Source of the DNA: Desulfobacteraceae bacterium | GTDB taxonomy: Bacteria; Desulfobacterota; DSM-4660; Desulfatiglandales; Desulfatiglandaceae | Direction: 5' to 3' | Assembly (NCBI GenBank): GCA_011042035.1 | Contig: DQZA01000084.1 | Span: forward strand, 1 to 6,492 | Length of the DNA stretch: 6,492 bases | Shown here: positions 1 through 4,127 of the stretch, piece after piece | Layout of the letters: the number at the start of each line of letters is the position of its first letter | Position numbering within the stretch: position 1 is the first letter of the stretch | Program-made: the position numbers and the translations under genes | The notes under the pieces: generated by a model | The model's database searches: none | The model's input: the letters and a program-made list of their open reading frames with translations, nothing else | What the model was told of the DNA's origin: nothing

Positions 1-1
1 G

Positions 2-111
2 GAAGGAACGCCTGTCCGCCTCTCTGTTCCCATTCATGGAATAAAACATAAAAGATTGGTCTTCTCAAACACTTTATGGAGATTGCTGGTATTAGGGAAA
101 ATGAATTGTAG
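2..111 (+). pseudogene. hicA: HicA-family toxin, 3' end, frameshifted
   Basis: Only the C-terminal part is in the window. Positions 2-52 read EGTPVRLSVPIHGIKHK, which fits the central beta-strand and conserved 'VP.HG.K' segment of HicA/YcfA mRNA interferases. From about 52 the family pattern continues in another frame as KIGLLKHFMEIAGIRENEL, with a stop at 109-111. It matches the usual HicA ending 'K.G.L..I...AGI..EE'. Staying in the first frame gives an unrelated tail ending at 119. The two halves join if one base is missing near 50-55. HicA is a small double-stranded-RNA-binding-fold ribonuclease toxin normally paired with HicB, so this copy is probably inactive unless the shift is a sequencing error. 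The attC that follows starts 7 bases after the stop, so it is the 3' end of a cassette whose start is outside the window. Confidence 0.6.
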
Positions 112-118
112 AAGAAGC

Positions 119-248
119 ACATAACAAATCGCTTCACCTGACCACTCCGCCCCAGGCGGATAAACCCGCCTGGGGCGGATAAATATTCCGCTGCCTGCCC
201 GCCTCCGGTGGGGCGCTTCATAGCGGCAGGTGAGCTTGGTCGTTAACC
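119..248 (+). other. attC recombination site 1 (130 bp)
   Basis: The left box ACATAAC (119-125) and right box GTTAACC (242-248) bracket complementary inner arms. AAATCGCTTCACCTGACC on the left pairs with the reverse complement of GGCAGGTGAGCTTGGTC on the right. One extra T (in GCTTCACC) and one extra A (in CTGACC) remain unpaired on the left arm. Such unpaired bases are what integron integrases recognise in the folded bottom strand. The centre holds a perfect inverted repeat (146-179) and a further GC-rich segment. It separates the hicA remnant from the antitoxin/toxin remnant. Confidence 0.83.
146..179. repeat. Perfect inverted repeat inside attC 1
   Basis: TCCGCCCCAGGCGG (146-159) and CCGCCTGGGGCGGA (166-179) are exact reverse complements, 14 bp each, around the loop ATAAAC. 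It resembles a REP-type extragenic palindrome and makes this attC the longest in the window. It may be a small palindromic insertion into the variable centre of the site, or simply its native hairpin. Confidence 0.75.
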
Positions 249-271
249 CAGAAGGAAAGAAGGAGTAGATT

Positions 272-412
272 ATGCGAAGCGTGGAAGAAATATTGTCTTC
301 TATTGAGGACCTTTCGAGGGAAGAATTCGCCAGGCTGAGGGAATGGTTTTATGAGCGAGATTGGGAAAGGTGGGAGAGAGAGATTACAGAAGATAGCCAA
401 AAAGAATTTTGA
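272..412 (+). pseudogene. Truncated antitoxin of a RelE-type module (N-terminal half)
   Basis: Forty-six codons from ATG at 272, with the Shine-Dalgarno AGGAG at 261-265. The start MRSVEEILSSIEDLSREEF and the later WFYERDWERWEREITEDS follow the pattern of small antitoxins that pair with RelE/ParE-type toxins ('VEE.. IE.LS.EE...LR.WF...D...WD.QI..DS'). Those proteins normally run on to about 70-80 residues with a C-terminal toxin-wrapping segment ('GKLD.L..EA'). Here the frame leaves the family pattern after S42 and stops at 410-412. The toxin reading frame resumes at the same bases, so a deletion removed the antitoxin C-terminus and the toxin N-terminus together. The loss of the toxin-binding half should leave it non-functional as an antitoxin. 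Family membership is recognised by pattern, not by search. Confidence 0.65.
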
Positions 413-590
413 TCTGCTCAAGATGGATCCCTTGCATCCCTCTTTGCGTTTCAAAAAGGTGGGCAACTTTTGGTCAGTTCGAGTGGGGATTAACCATAGA
501 GCTCTTGCAGTCAAAGATGGCCAAGATTTCATTTGGGTTTGGATTGGATCTCATTCTGAATATGAGCAAATGATCAAAGACATGGGTTAA
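351..590 (+). pseudogene. Truncated RelE-like toxin (C-terminal part)
   Basis: An open frame of 79 codons begins at ATG 351, but homology to RelE-like toxins starts only at about residue 12 (LQKIAKKNFDLLK, from 384). It continues with the typical DPLHPSLRFKKV, FWSVRVGINHRALAV and IWVWIGSHSEYEQMI to the stop at 588-590. Full-length relatives have some 20-25 more N-terminal residues forming the first strand and helix. The first 11 residues here are out-of-frame antitoxin sequence. The ATG at 351 lacks a convincing Shine-Dalgarno and overlaps the antitoxin frame by 62 bases. The family cleaves ribosome-bound mRNA. Without its N-terminal region this copy is probably inert. Its stop codon lies inside the left box of attC 2, a normal arrangement for a cassette gene. 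Confidence 0.65.
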
Positions 591-678
591 CAAACCGCTG
601 CAGTGGACGCCAATTCCGCTGCCTGCCTGTGCGGGCGAGCCGCACGCAGACAGGCGCTTCATTGCCAGCCGGTTATGC
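585..678 (+). other. attC recombination site 2 (94 bp)
   Basis: The left box GGTTAAC (585-591) overlaps the toxin stop codon, and the right box GTTATGC is at 672-678. The left arm AAACCGCTGCAGTGGACGCC is the commonest style of attC arm (box, three bases, CGCTGCAG). The right arm TTGCCAGCCG pairs with it only partly, more weakly than in attC 1, 3 and 4. The centre folds as a hairpin: GTGCGG (630-635) pairs with CCGCAC (640-645) and GCCTG with CAGGC outside it. It is called attC because of its position after a cassette gene and its boxes. The weak inner arm lowers confidence. Confidence 0.7.
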
Positions 679-747
679 GGAGCGTTCTGCTTCAGATGGA
701 ATACCTGGACGTGCCAAGATAGGTTGAAGTGATCGCATGGAGACTGT

Positions 748-1218
748 ATGGAATCTGTATACATTGAAACGACAATTATCAGTTACTTGGTATCTCGTCC
801 AAGCCGTGATATTCTTGTAGCAGCTCATCAGCAGATAACCTTTGAATGGTGGGCTACCCGACGTCATAACTTCGAATGCTATATTTCTCAGGTTGTCATC
901 GATGAGATAGTAGCTAGTGATACTGAAGCTGCAAAGAAAAGAATGAACGAGGTCAAGGATCTTGCTGTACTGGAAGTTAATGAGGAAGCTGAGGCTCTAA
1001 CTGAAGCGATGGTTCGAGGGAGTGCCATACCTCAAAGATCTGTTCGAGATGCTGCTCATATAGCTGTAGCCACTGTGAATAGCATCGATTATCTCTTGAC
1101 GTGGAATTGCAGGCATCTGGCCAATGCACAAATAATTCGGAAGGTTTCACTAGTATGCAATGCTCAAGGATACGATATGCCTGTGATCTGTACTCCAGAG
1201 GAATTGATGGGGGTATAA
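748..1218 (+). CDS. PIN-domain (VapC-like) ribonuclease toxin
   Basis: A 156-residue protein, start ATG 748 with GGAG at 739-742. It has the layout of a PIN-domain nuclease: an N-terminal acidic strand (YIETTIISYL, E7), a second acidic site in VVIDEIVASD (D52/E53), and SVRDAAHIAVA (D101) followed by IDYLLTWNCRHLAN (D114, N120) as the third and fourth sites. These side chains normally bind Mg2+/Mn2+ for RNA cleavage. E at position 7 instead of the usual first aspartate is, as I recall, normal in this subfamily (VY.ETS..SYL..RPSRD). The length fits the family. The next gene starts 4 bases after the stop and is probably its partner, so the toxin gene comes first, unlike most vapBC pairs. It is the first gene of a two-gene cassette and no obvious promoter is seen in the 70 bases upstream. 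The RNA target is unknown. Confidence 0.82.
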   Translation: MESVYIETTIISYLVSRPSRDILVAAHQQITFEWWATRRHNFECYISQVVIDEIVASDTEAAKKRMNEVKDLAVLEVNEEAEALTEAMVRGSAIPQRSVRDAAHIAVATVNSIDYLLTWNCRHLANAQIIRKVSLVCNAQGYDMPVICTPEELMGV

Positions 1219-1222
1219 AACA

Positions 1223-1432
1223 ATGTATGAAGACCCAATAGTAGAAGAAGTAAGAAAGACACGAGAGCGCTTGGCACGAGAGCATGACTTTAATGTTGCA
1301 TCAATTTTCCAAGATCTTCGTAAACGCCAAGCTTCTTTAGGAAAGAGACTTGTCCAGCGACAGAGAAAAAAACTTGGTGAACAGATCGCTGCACCTGACC
1401 GGGATTCCGCTCCGCTCCATCCCGGCAGGTGA
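1223..1432 (+). CDS. Small partner protein of the PIN toxin (putative antitoxin)
   Basis: Sixty-nine residues, ATG 1223, four bases after the PIN gene and therefore likely translationally coupled. The N-terminus DPIVEEVRKTRERLAREHDFNVASIFQDLRKRQASLGKR is charged and helical. It follows a pattern I associate with small proteins encoded downstream of such PIN genes ('DPIV.EVR..RE..A..F..D...I..DL...Q'). No DNA-binding motif (AbrB, RHH, HTH) is evident. The last 17 or so codons (from about 1382) lie inside attC 3 and end on a TGA (1430-1432) embedded in its conserved right arm. The C-terminal tail is therefore encoded by the recombination site. The antitoxin role is inferred from context; it could instead be an accessory protein. 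Confidence 0.65.
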   Translation: MYEDPIVEEVRKTRERLAREHDFNVASIFQDLRKRQASLGKRLVQRQRKKLGEQIAAPDRDSAPLHPGR

Positions 1433-1447
1433 GCTTGGGCGTTCACG
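1376..1447 (+). other. attC recombination site 3 (72 bp)
   Basis: This is the clearest site in the window. The left box GGTGAAC (1376-1382) and right box GTTCACG (1441-1447) are complementary over six bases. The left arm AGATCGCTGCACCTGACCGGGAT pairs with the reverse complement of ATCCCGGCAGGTGAGCTTGGGC except for a single unpaired G (GCTGCACC) and a single unpaired A (CTGACC). These are the two extrahelical positions also seen in attC 1 and 4. The loop is short (TCCGCTCCGCTCC). It overlaps the end of the preceding gene. Confidence 0.88.
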
Positions 1448-1458
1448 CCGCCCGGAGA

Positions 1459-1482
1459 GCTCAGTGCTTCCTTGCACTGGGC
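1459..1482 (+). repeat. Small hairpin upstream of the first methyltransferase gene
   Basis: GCTCAGTGC (1459-1467) pairs with GCACTGGGC (1474-1482) around TTCCTT, with one G-T pair. There is no T-run after it, so it is not a canonical terminator. It sits in the leader between attC 3 and the gene, 42 bases before the start codon. A role in mRNA stability or attenuation is possible but not shown. Confidence 0.4.
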
Positions 1483-1524
1483 AGAAGGGAAGTGTTGACT
1501 TTCTACACTGATAGGAGTTGCCCT

Positions 1525-2094
1525 ATGTTTACTTCCTTTTTCTTAAAAATGCTAAACAGAGAAGCAGCATCGAGCAAGAATGAGTCTGAAAGAATTATTG
1601 AAAGCCTTCGTATACAAGAAGGCTATAGAATCGCAGATATAGGTTCAGGAGGAGGGTATTTCACACTCAAATTCGCCAAGAAAATAGGGAAAACCGGCAA
1701 AGTATATGCAGTTGACAGTCAACCGAAGTATCTAGACTTCATAAGGCAACAGGCTGAACGAGAAGGGCTGGATAACATCATCTTTGTGCTGGTGGCTGAG
1801 GATGAGGTGAATCTACCAGAAGCCGCTCTTGATCTTGTTTTCGCAAGGAATGTGTTTCATCATTTGACTGAACCGGCCAGATATTTCCGCAATCTCAAGA
1901 GATTCCTGAAGCCAAGCGGGAAACTTGCGATCATTGATCACAAGCCGAAGAGCGGATTCAGTTTTGTTAGTATATTCAGGCATTATACCCCTGAGAGGCT
2001 CATATTGCAGGAAATGGAAAAAGCAGGGTATTTCCTCATGGAGTCATTGGATTTCCTGCCGGAACAGACGTTTAACCTATTCGGGGTGAAGTGA
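1525..2094 (+). CDS. Class I SAM-dependent methyltransferase
   Basis: 189 residues from ATG 1525, chosen because AGGAG lies at 1513-1517. The frame is open back to 1429, but that stretch is attC 3 and leader and shows no family similarity. Motif I is RIADIGSGGGYFTLKFA (residues about 36-52), binding S-adenosylmethionine. The acidic end of strand 2 is VYAVD. The later DLVFARNVFHHL corresponds to motif IV and LKPSGKLAIIDHK to the strand-5 region, as in the methyltransferase 11/UbiE-like group. The C-terminus is short (LQEMEKAGYFLMESLDFLPEQTFNLF). Substrate is not predictable; relatives methylate small molecules, quinones or metalloids. It is the only gene in its cassette and ends 38 bases before attC 4. 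No promoter is obvious, so transcription may come from upstream cassettes. Confidence 0.85.
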   Translation: MFTSFFLKMLNREAASSKNESERIIESLRIQEGYRIADIGSGGGYFTLKFAKKIGKTGKVYAVDSQPKYLDFIRQQAEREGLDNIIFVLVAEDEVNLPEAALDLVFARNVFHHLTEPARYFRNLKRFLKPSGKLAIIDHKPKSGFSFVSIFRHYTPERLILQEMEKAGYFLMESLDFLPEQTFNLFGVK

Positions 2095-2132
2095 GCCCCG
2101 GGAATCCAGTTGTCAAGTTATTCAGGGCAGTG

Positions 2133-2229
2133 TGCTAACACCTCGCTGCAGCCGACTGTTCCCTTCGGCGGGCTTTGCTTACACTCCGCCCACCTTCGGT
2201 CGCAGCGGCTGAGCTCGAAGCCGTTATCA
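2133..2229 (+). other. attC recombination site 4 (97 bp)
   Basis: The left box TGCTAAC (2133-2139) and right box GTTATCA (2223-2229) flank the site. The left arm CGCTGCAGCCGACTG pairs with the reverse complement of CAGCGGCTGAGCTC, leaving one unpaired G (GCTGCAG) and one unpaired A (CCGACTG) at the same spacing as in attC 1 and 3. The centre has a GGCGG/CCGCC hairpin. It follows the first methyltransferase gene. Confidence 0.85.
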
Positions 2230-2257
2230 GAAAGGAATAATGGTGTGTCTCTGTTTG

Positions 2258-2266
2258 TGATATAAT
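2258..2266 (+). promoter_or_regulatory. Extended -10 promoter of the hicBA cassette
   Basis: TGATATAAT combines a perfect TATAAT hexamer (2261-2266) with the TGn extension. No good -35 hexamer is found 16-18 bases upstream, which extended -10 promoters tolerate. It lies between attC 4 and hicB, and predicted initiation near 2273 would leave a leader of about 37 bases. Cassette-borne toxin-antitoxin genes often carry their own promoter. In the present arrangement it would also drive the flavodiiron gene. Confidence 0.6.
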
Positions 2267-2309
2267 GGCAGAGGTACCAACTTGAAGATCTTCTTTGAGG
2301 TATGTAGCT

Positions 2310-2537
2310 ATGAAAAAACAATACAAAATAATCGTTGAAAAGCATCCCGATGGATATGTTGCTTATCCCATTGGCGTAAGGGGCATAATTGTAGGCCAAG
2401 GAGATACCTATGAAGAAGCTCTTGCAGACGTCAAGTCGGCAATAAAATTCCATATTGAGTCATTTGGCCACGAAGTACTTGAGATAGATCCCCCAGTCCT
2501 TCAAGCAGTTGTAGCCGAAGCTGGAGTAGAAAGCTAA
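2310..2537 (+). CDS. hicB: HicB-family antitoxin
   Basis: 75 residues from ATG 2310, with GAGGT at 2297-2301 as the likely ribosome site. An upstream TTG at 2295 is in frame but less likely. The protein begins KKQYKIIVEKHPDGYVAYPIGVRGIIVGQGDTYEEALADVKSAI. This is the partially degraded RNase H-like fold of HicB, with the typical 'GYVA..P...G....G.T.EEAL..V..AI' signature. The tail VLQAVVAEAGVES is short and I see no helix-turn-helix or ribbon-helix-helix DNA-binding domain. HicB neutralises HicA by direct binding. The truncated hicA begins one base after the stop, so in the intact ancestor this was a hicB-hicA operon. With the toxin broken, the antitoxin has no partner here. Confidence 0.85.
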   Translation: MKKQYKIIVEKHPDGYVAYPIGVRGIIVGQGDTYEEALADVKSAIKFHIESFGHEVLEIDPPVLQAVVAEAGVES

Positions 2538-2538
2538 G

Positions 2539-2640
2539 ATGTCAAAGTTTCCCGCTGATGCAGCAAAACGAAGAGTTACAAAGGCATTAGAATTTCTCGG
2601 TTTCCGAGTTGTCAGGGAAAAAGAGCATATTTCCTTATAG
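2539..2640 (+). pseudogene. hicA: HicA toxin truncated after 33 codons
   Basis: ATG 2539 begins MSKFPADAAKRRVTKALEFLGFRVV and continues REKEHISL to a stop at 2638-2640. The segment AKRRVTKALEFLGFRVVREKEHI is the N-terminal half of a HicA toxin: helix 1, then the strand carrying the conserved catalytic histidine position (H31). The family then needs roughly 40 more residues ('VRENPDG...PNH..IK..TLR.I..QAGI...EF'), and these are absent. The sequence instead runs straight into AGGAGGCATT and the flavodiiron start. This is therefore a deletion or replacement junction near 2630-2640, not a simple point mutation. It is almost certainly inactive. Confidence 0.75.
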
Positions 2641-2650
2641 AGGAGGCATT

Positions 2651-3859
2651 ATGAGACCAAGGAAAATTAAAGACAAAATTTACTGGATGGGTTCTGTGGA
2701 TTGGGACAGACGTCTTTTTGACACCCTTGTCCCGCTTCCGGACGGGACAAGCTATAACGCATATCTTATCGAGGGGAGCGAGAAGACGGCCTTGTTGGAC
2801 ACTGTTGATCCGCCCATGGCCCATCAACTGCTCTCTCAACTTGAAGGGATTCCAAAACTTGATTATGTCATCTCCCAACACGCAGAACAGGACCACTCAG
2901 GGACAATTCCCCGGGTGCTTGAAAAATTTCCTGATGCAAAGCTGATAACAAGCTCTAAGGCAAAAGGGATGCTCGTGGATCTTTTGCAGGTACCTGAAAA
3001 AGATTTCATAACTGTCGAAGATGGTGAGACCCTCTCTCTTGGCGATAAGACCCTGAAGTTTATCTATACTCCATGGGTTCATTGGCCTGAAACCATGTCG
3101 ACTTACCTCGAAGAAGACAAAATTCTTTTCAGTTGTGATTTTTTCGGCTCCCATATCGCAACAACCGATCTATTCGTTACTGATGAAGGACGTGTGTTAG
3201 AAGCGGCCAAACGCTATTTTGCCGAGATCATGATGCCCTTTCGAAACGTAATTCAGAAGAACCTTGAAAAACTGGCATCCTACGAGATAGAAATGATAGC
3301 CCCCAGCCATGGACAGATATATCCCCGGGCTTCCCTCATTATTGATGCCTATAAGGACTGGGTCCTCGGACCACTTCGAAACAAAGTAGTCGTCCCGTAT
3401 GTAACCATGCACGAAAGCACGAAGCAGATGGTCGATTATCTTGTATCTGCTCTTGCGGAGAAAGGTGTCGGGGTCGAACAGTTCAATCTTGCTGTTACGG
3501 ATATAGGAAAACTTGCCATGGCCCTGGTTGATGCGGCTACAATCGTAATTGGAACTCCAACAATCCTGGCCGGGCCTCACCCTTACGCCGCATATGCCGC
3601 GTTTTTGGCAAACGCCCTGAGGCCAAAGACAAAATTCCTTTCCATTATCGGTTCCTACGGGTGGGGTGGTAAGACTGTAGAAGTCCTAGCAGGGATGATT
3701 CCTAATCTTAAAGTGGAAGTTATCGAACCTGTTCTTTCCAAAGGCTTACCGTCAGAGGCCGATTTTAAAGCTCTTGAGAAATTGGCTGAGACTATTGCGA
3801 TGAAACACAAAGAACAGGGATTTAAAAGGCCTCCGGATGTCAAAAAACATGAGCCATGA
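2651..3859 (+). CDS. fprA: Flavodiiron protein, class A (FprA-type)
   Basis: 402 residues from ATG 2651, with AGGAGG at 2641-2646; an in-frame start at 2609 lies within the hicA remnant and is rejected. Residues 1-245 form the metallo-beta-lactamase-like domain with the full diiron ligand set: H77, E79, D81 and H82 (QHAEQDH), H144 (WVHWPETM), D163 (SCDFFGSH) and H220 (PSHGQIYP). Residues about 247-385 form the flavodoxin-like FMN domain (PYVTMHESTKQM phosphate loop, VIGTPTILAGPHPY, SIIGSYGWGGKTVE). It ends without a rubredoxin or flavin-reductase extension, so it is class A. The family reduces O2 to water and/or NO to N2O in the cytoplasm of anaerobes and microaerophiles, with electrons from rubredoxin or coenzyme F420; no partner is encoded here. 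It is probably co-transcribed with hicB. The function call is secure; the in vivo substrate is not. Confidence 0.95.
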   Translation: MRPRKIKDKIYWMGSVDWDRRLFDTLVPLPDGTSYNAYLIEGSEKTALLDTVDPPMAHQLLSQLEGIPKLDYVISQHAEQDHSGTIPRVLEKFPDAKLITSSKAKGMLVDLLQVPEKDFITVEDGETLSLGDKTLKFIYTPWVHWPETMSTYLEEDKILFSCDFFGSHIATTDLFVTDEGRVLEAAKRYFAEIMMPFRNVIQKNLEKLASYEIEMIAPSHGQIYPRASLIIDAYKDWVLGPLRNKVVVPYVTMHESTKQMVDYLVSALAEKGVGVEQFNLAVTDIGKLAMALVDAATIVIGTPTILAGPHPYAAYAAFLANALRPKTKFLSIIGSYGWGGKTVEVLAGMIPNLKVEVIEPVLSKGLPSEADFKALEKLAETIAMKHKEQGFKRPPDVKKHEP

Positions 3860-4012
3860 GCAAATGGCCATCAGCGTTCGGTTTGATTACACCCTTGGAT
3901 GTGTGGATGTGTTATTCACCAGGCCTCAGGTTAGTATCATATCATATGGCTTCCTCCTTTCTATGGGTCATGGTTTGTGGTTAACCTGACTTTACCATAT
4001 TTAGGCCTGCCT
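3860..4012. other. Non-coding spacer after the flavodiiron gene
   Basis: No gene is supported here. It contains a short tandem GGATGTGT/GGATGTGT (3897-3912) and a GTTAACC that superficially resembles an attC box but has no matching arm. No T-tailed hairpin terminator is evident. Confidence 0.5.
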
Positions 4013-4074
4013 GCTGTGTCTGCCCGACGGTCAGGCAGGCGCTCCATAGCGGCAGGTGAGCTTTCGCATTCGGC
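4013..4074 (+). other. Right half of an attC site, with a mutated core box
   Basis: The stretch GGCGCTCCATAGCGGCAGGTGAGCTT is split here by length: GGCGCTCCATAGC starts at 4038 and GGCAGGTGAGCTT is at 4051-4063. It matches 25 of 26 positions of the attC 1 right arm (212-237). A centre hairpin precedes it: GCCTGCCTG (4014-4022) pairs with CAGGCAGGC (4032-4040). The expected right box reads ATTCGGC (4068-4074), with A in place of the G of the invariant GTT. No complementary left box and arm (AAC...CGCT.CACCTGACC) is found upstream as far as the flavodiiron gene. I infer that the left half was lost together with the 3' part of hicA. Confidence 0.6.
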
Positions 4075-4086
4075 CGAAGAATACAG

Positions 4087-4104
4087 ATTGACGCTAACGT
4101 CAAT
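4087..4104 (+). promoter_or_regulatory. Perfect palindrome, candidate operator of the HicB-like gene
   Basis: ATTGACG (4087-4093) and CGTCAAT (4098-4104) are exact inverted repeats around CTAA, centred about 32 bases before the start codon. The left arm contains TTGACG, a good -35 match, with a poor -10 candidate TTTGAT 17 bases on. A transcript from there would start nearly at the ribosome site, so the operator interpretation is preferred over a promoter. Confidence 0.45.
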
Positions 4105-4127
4105 ATGATATTTGATGGAGGGTCAAT

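Noticed and set aside
120..240. CRISPR array suggested by repeated CCGCCTGGGGCGGATAAA-like segments
   Set aside because: It is a single inverted repeat with a 6-base loop, not regularly spaced direct repeats with spacers.
1495..1500. TTGACT as a -35 element for the first methyltransferase
   Set aside because: No -10 hexamer at proper spacing; the expected position overlaps the ribosome site just before ATG 1525.
1429..1524. In-frame N-terminal extension of the first methyltransferase gene back to 1429
   Set aside because: These codons are the end of attC 3 and the leader; a good Shine-Dalgarno precedes ATG 1525 and family similarity begins after it.
2118..2453. - strand open frames across attC 4 and hicB
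   Set aside because: They are antisense to hicB and the structured attC, with no motif or ribosome site.
3845..3882. Possible attC between AAC at 3846 and GTT at 3876
   Set aside because: Pairing is limited to CATGAGCCAT/ATGGCCAT-type short palindromes; there is no arm-bulge geometry and it overlaps the fprA stop.
3979..3988. GGTTAACCTG as the left box of an intact attC after fprA
   Set aside because: The bases that follow (ACTTTACCATATTTAG) do not pair with the right arm GGCAGGTGAGCTT, and the box does not match ATTCGGC.
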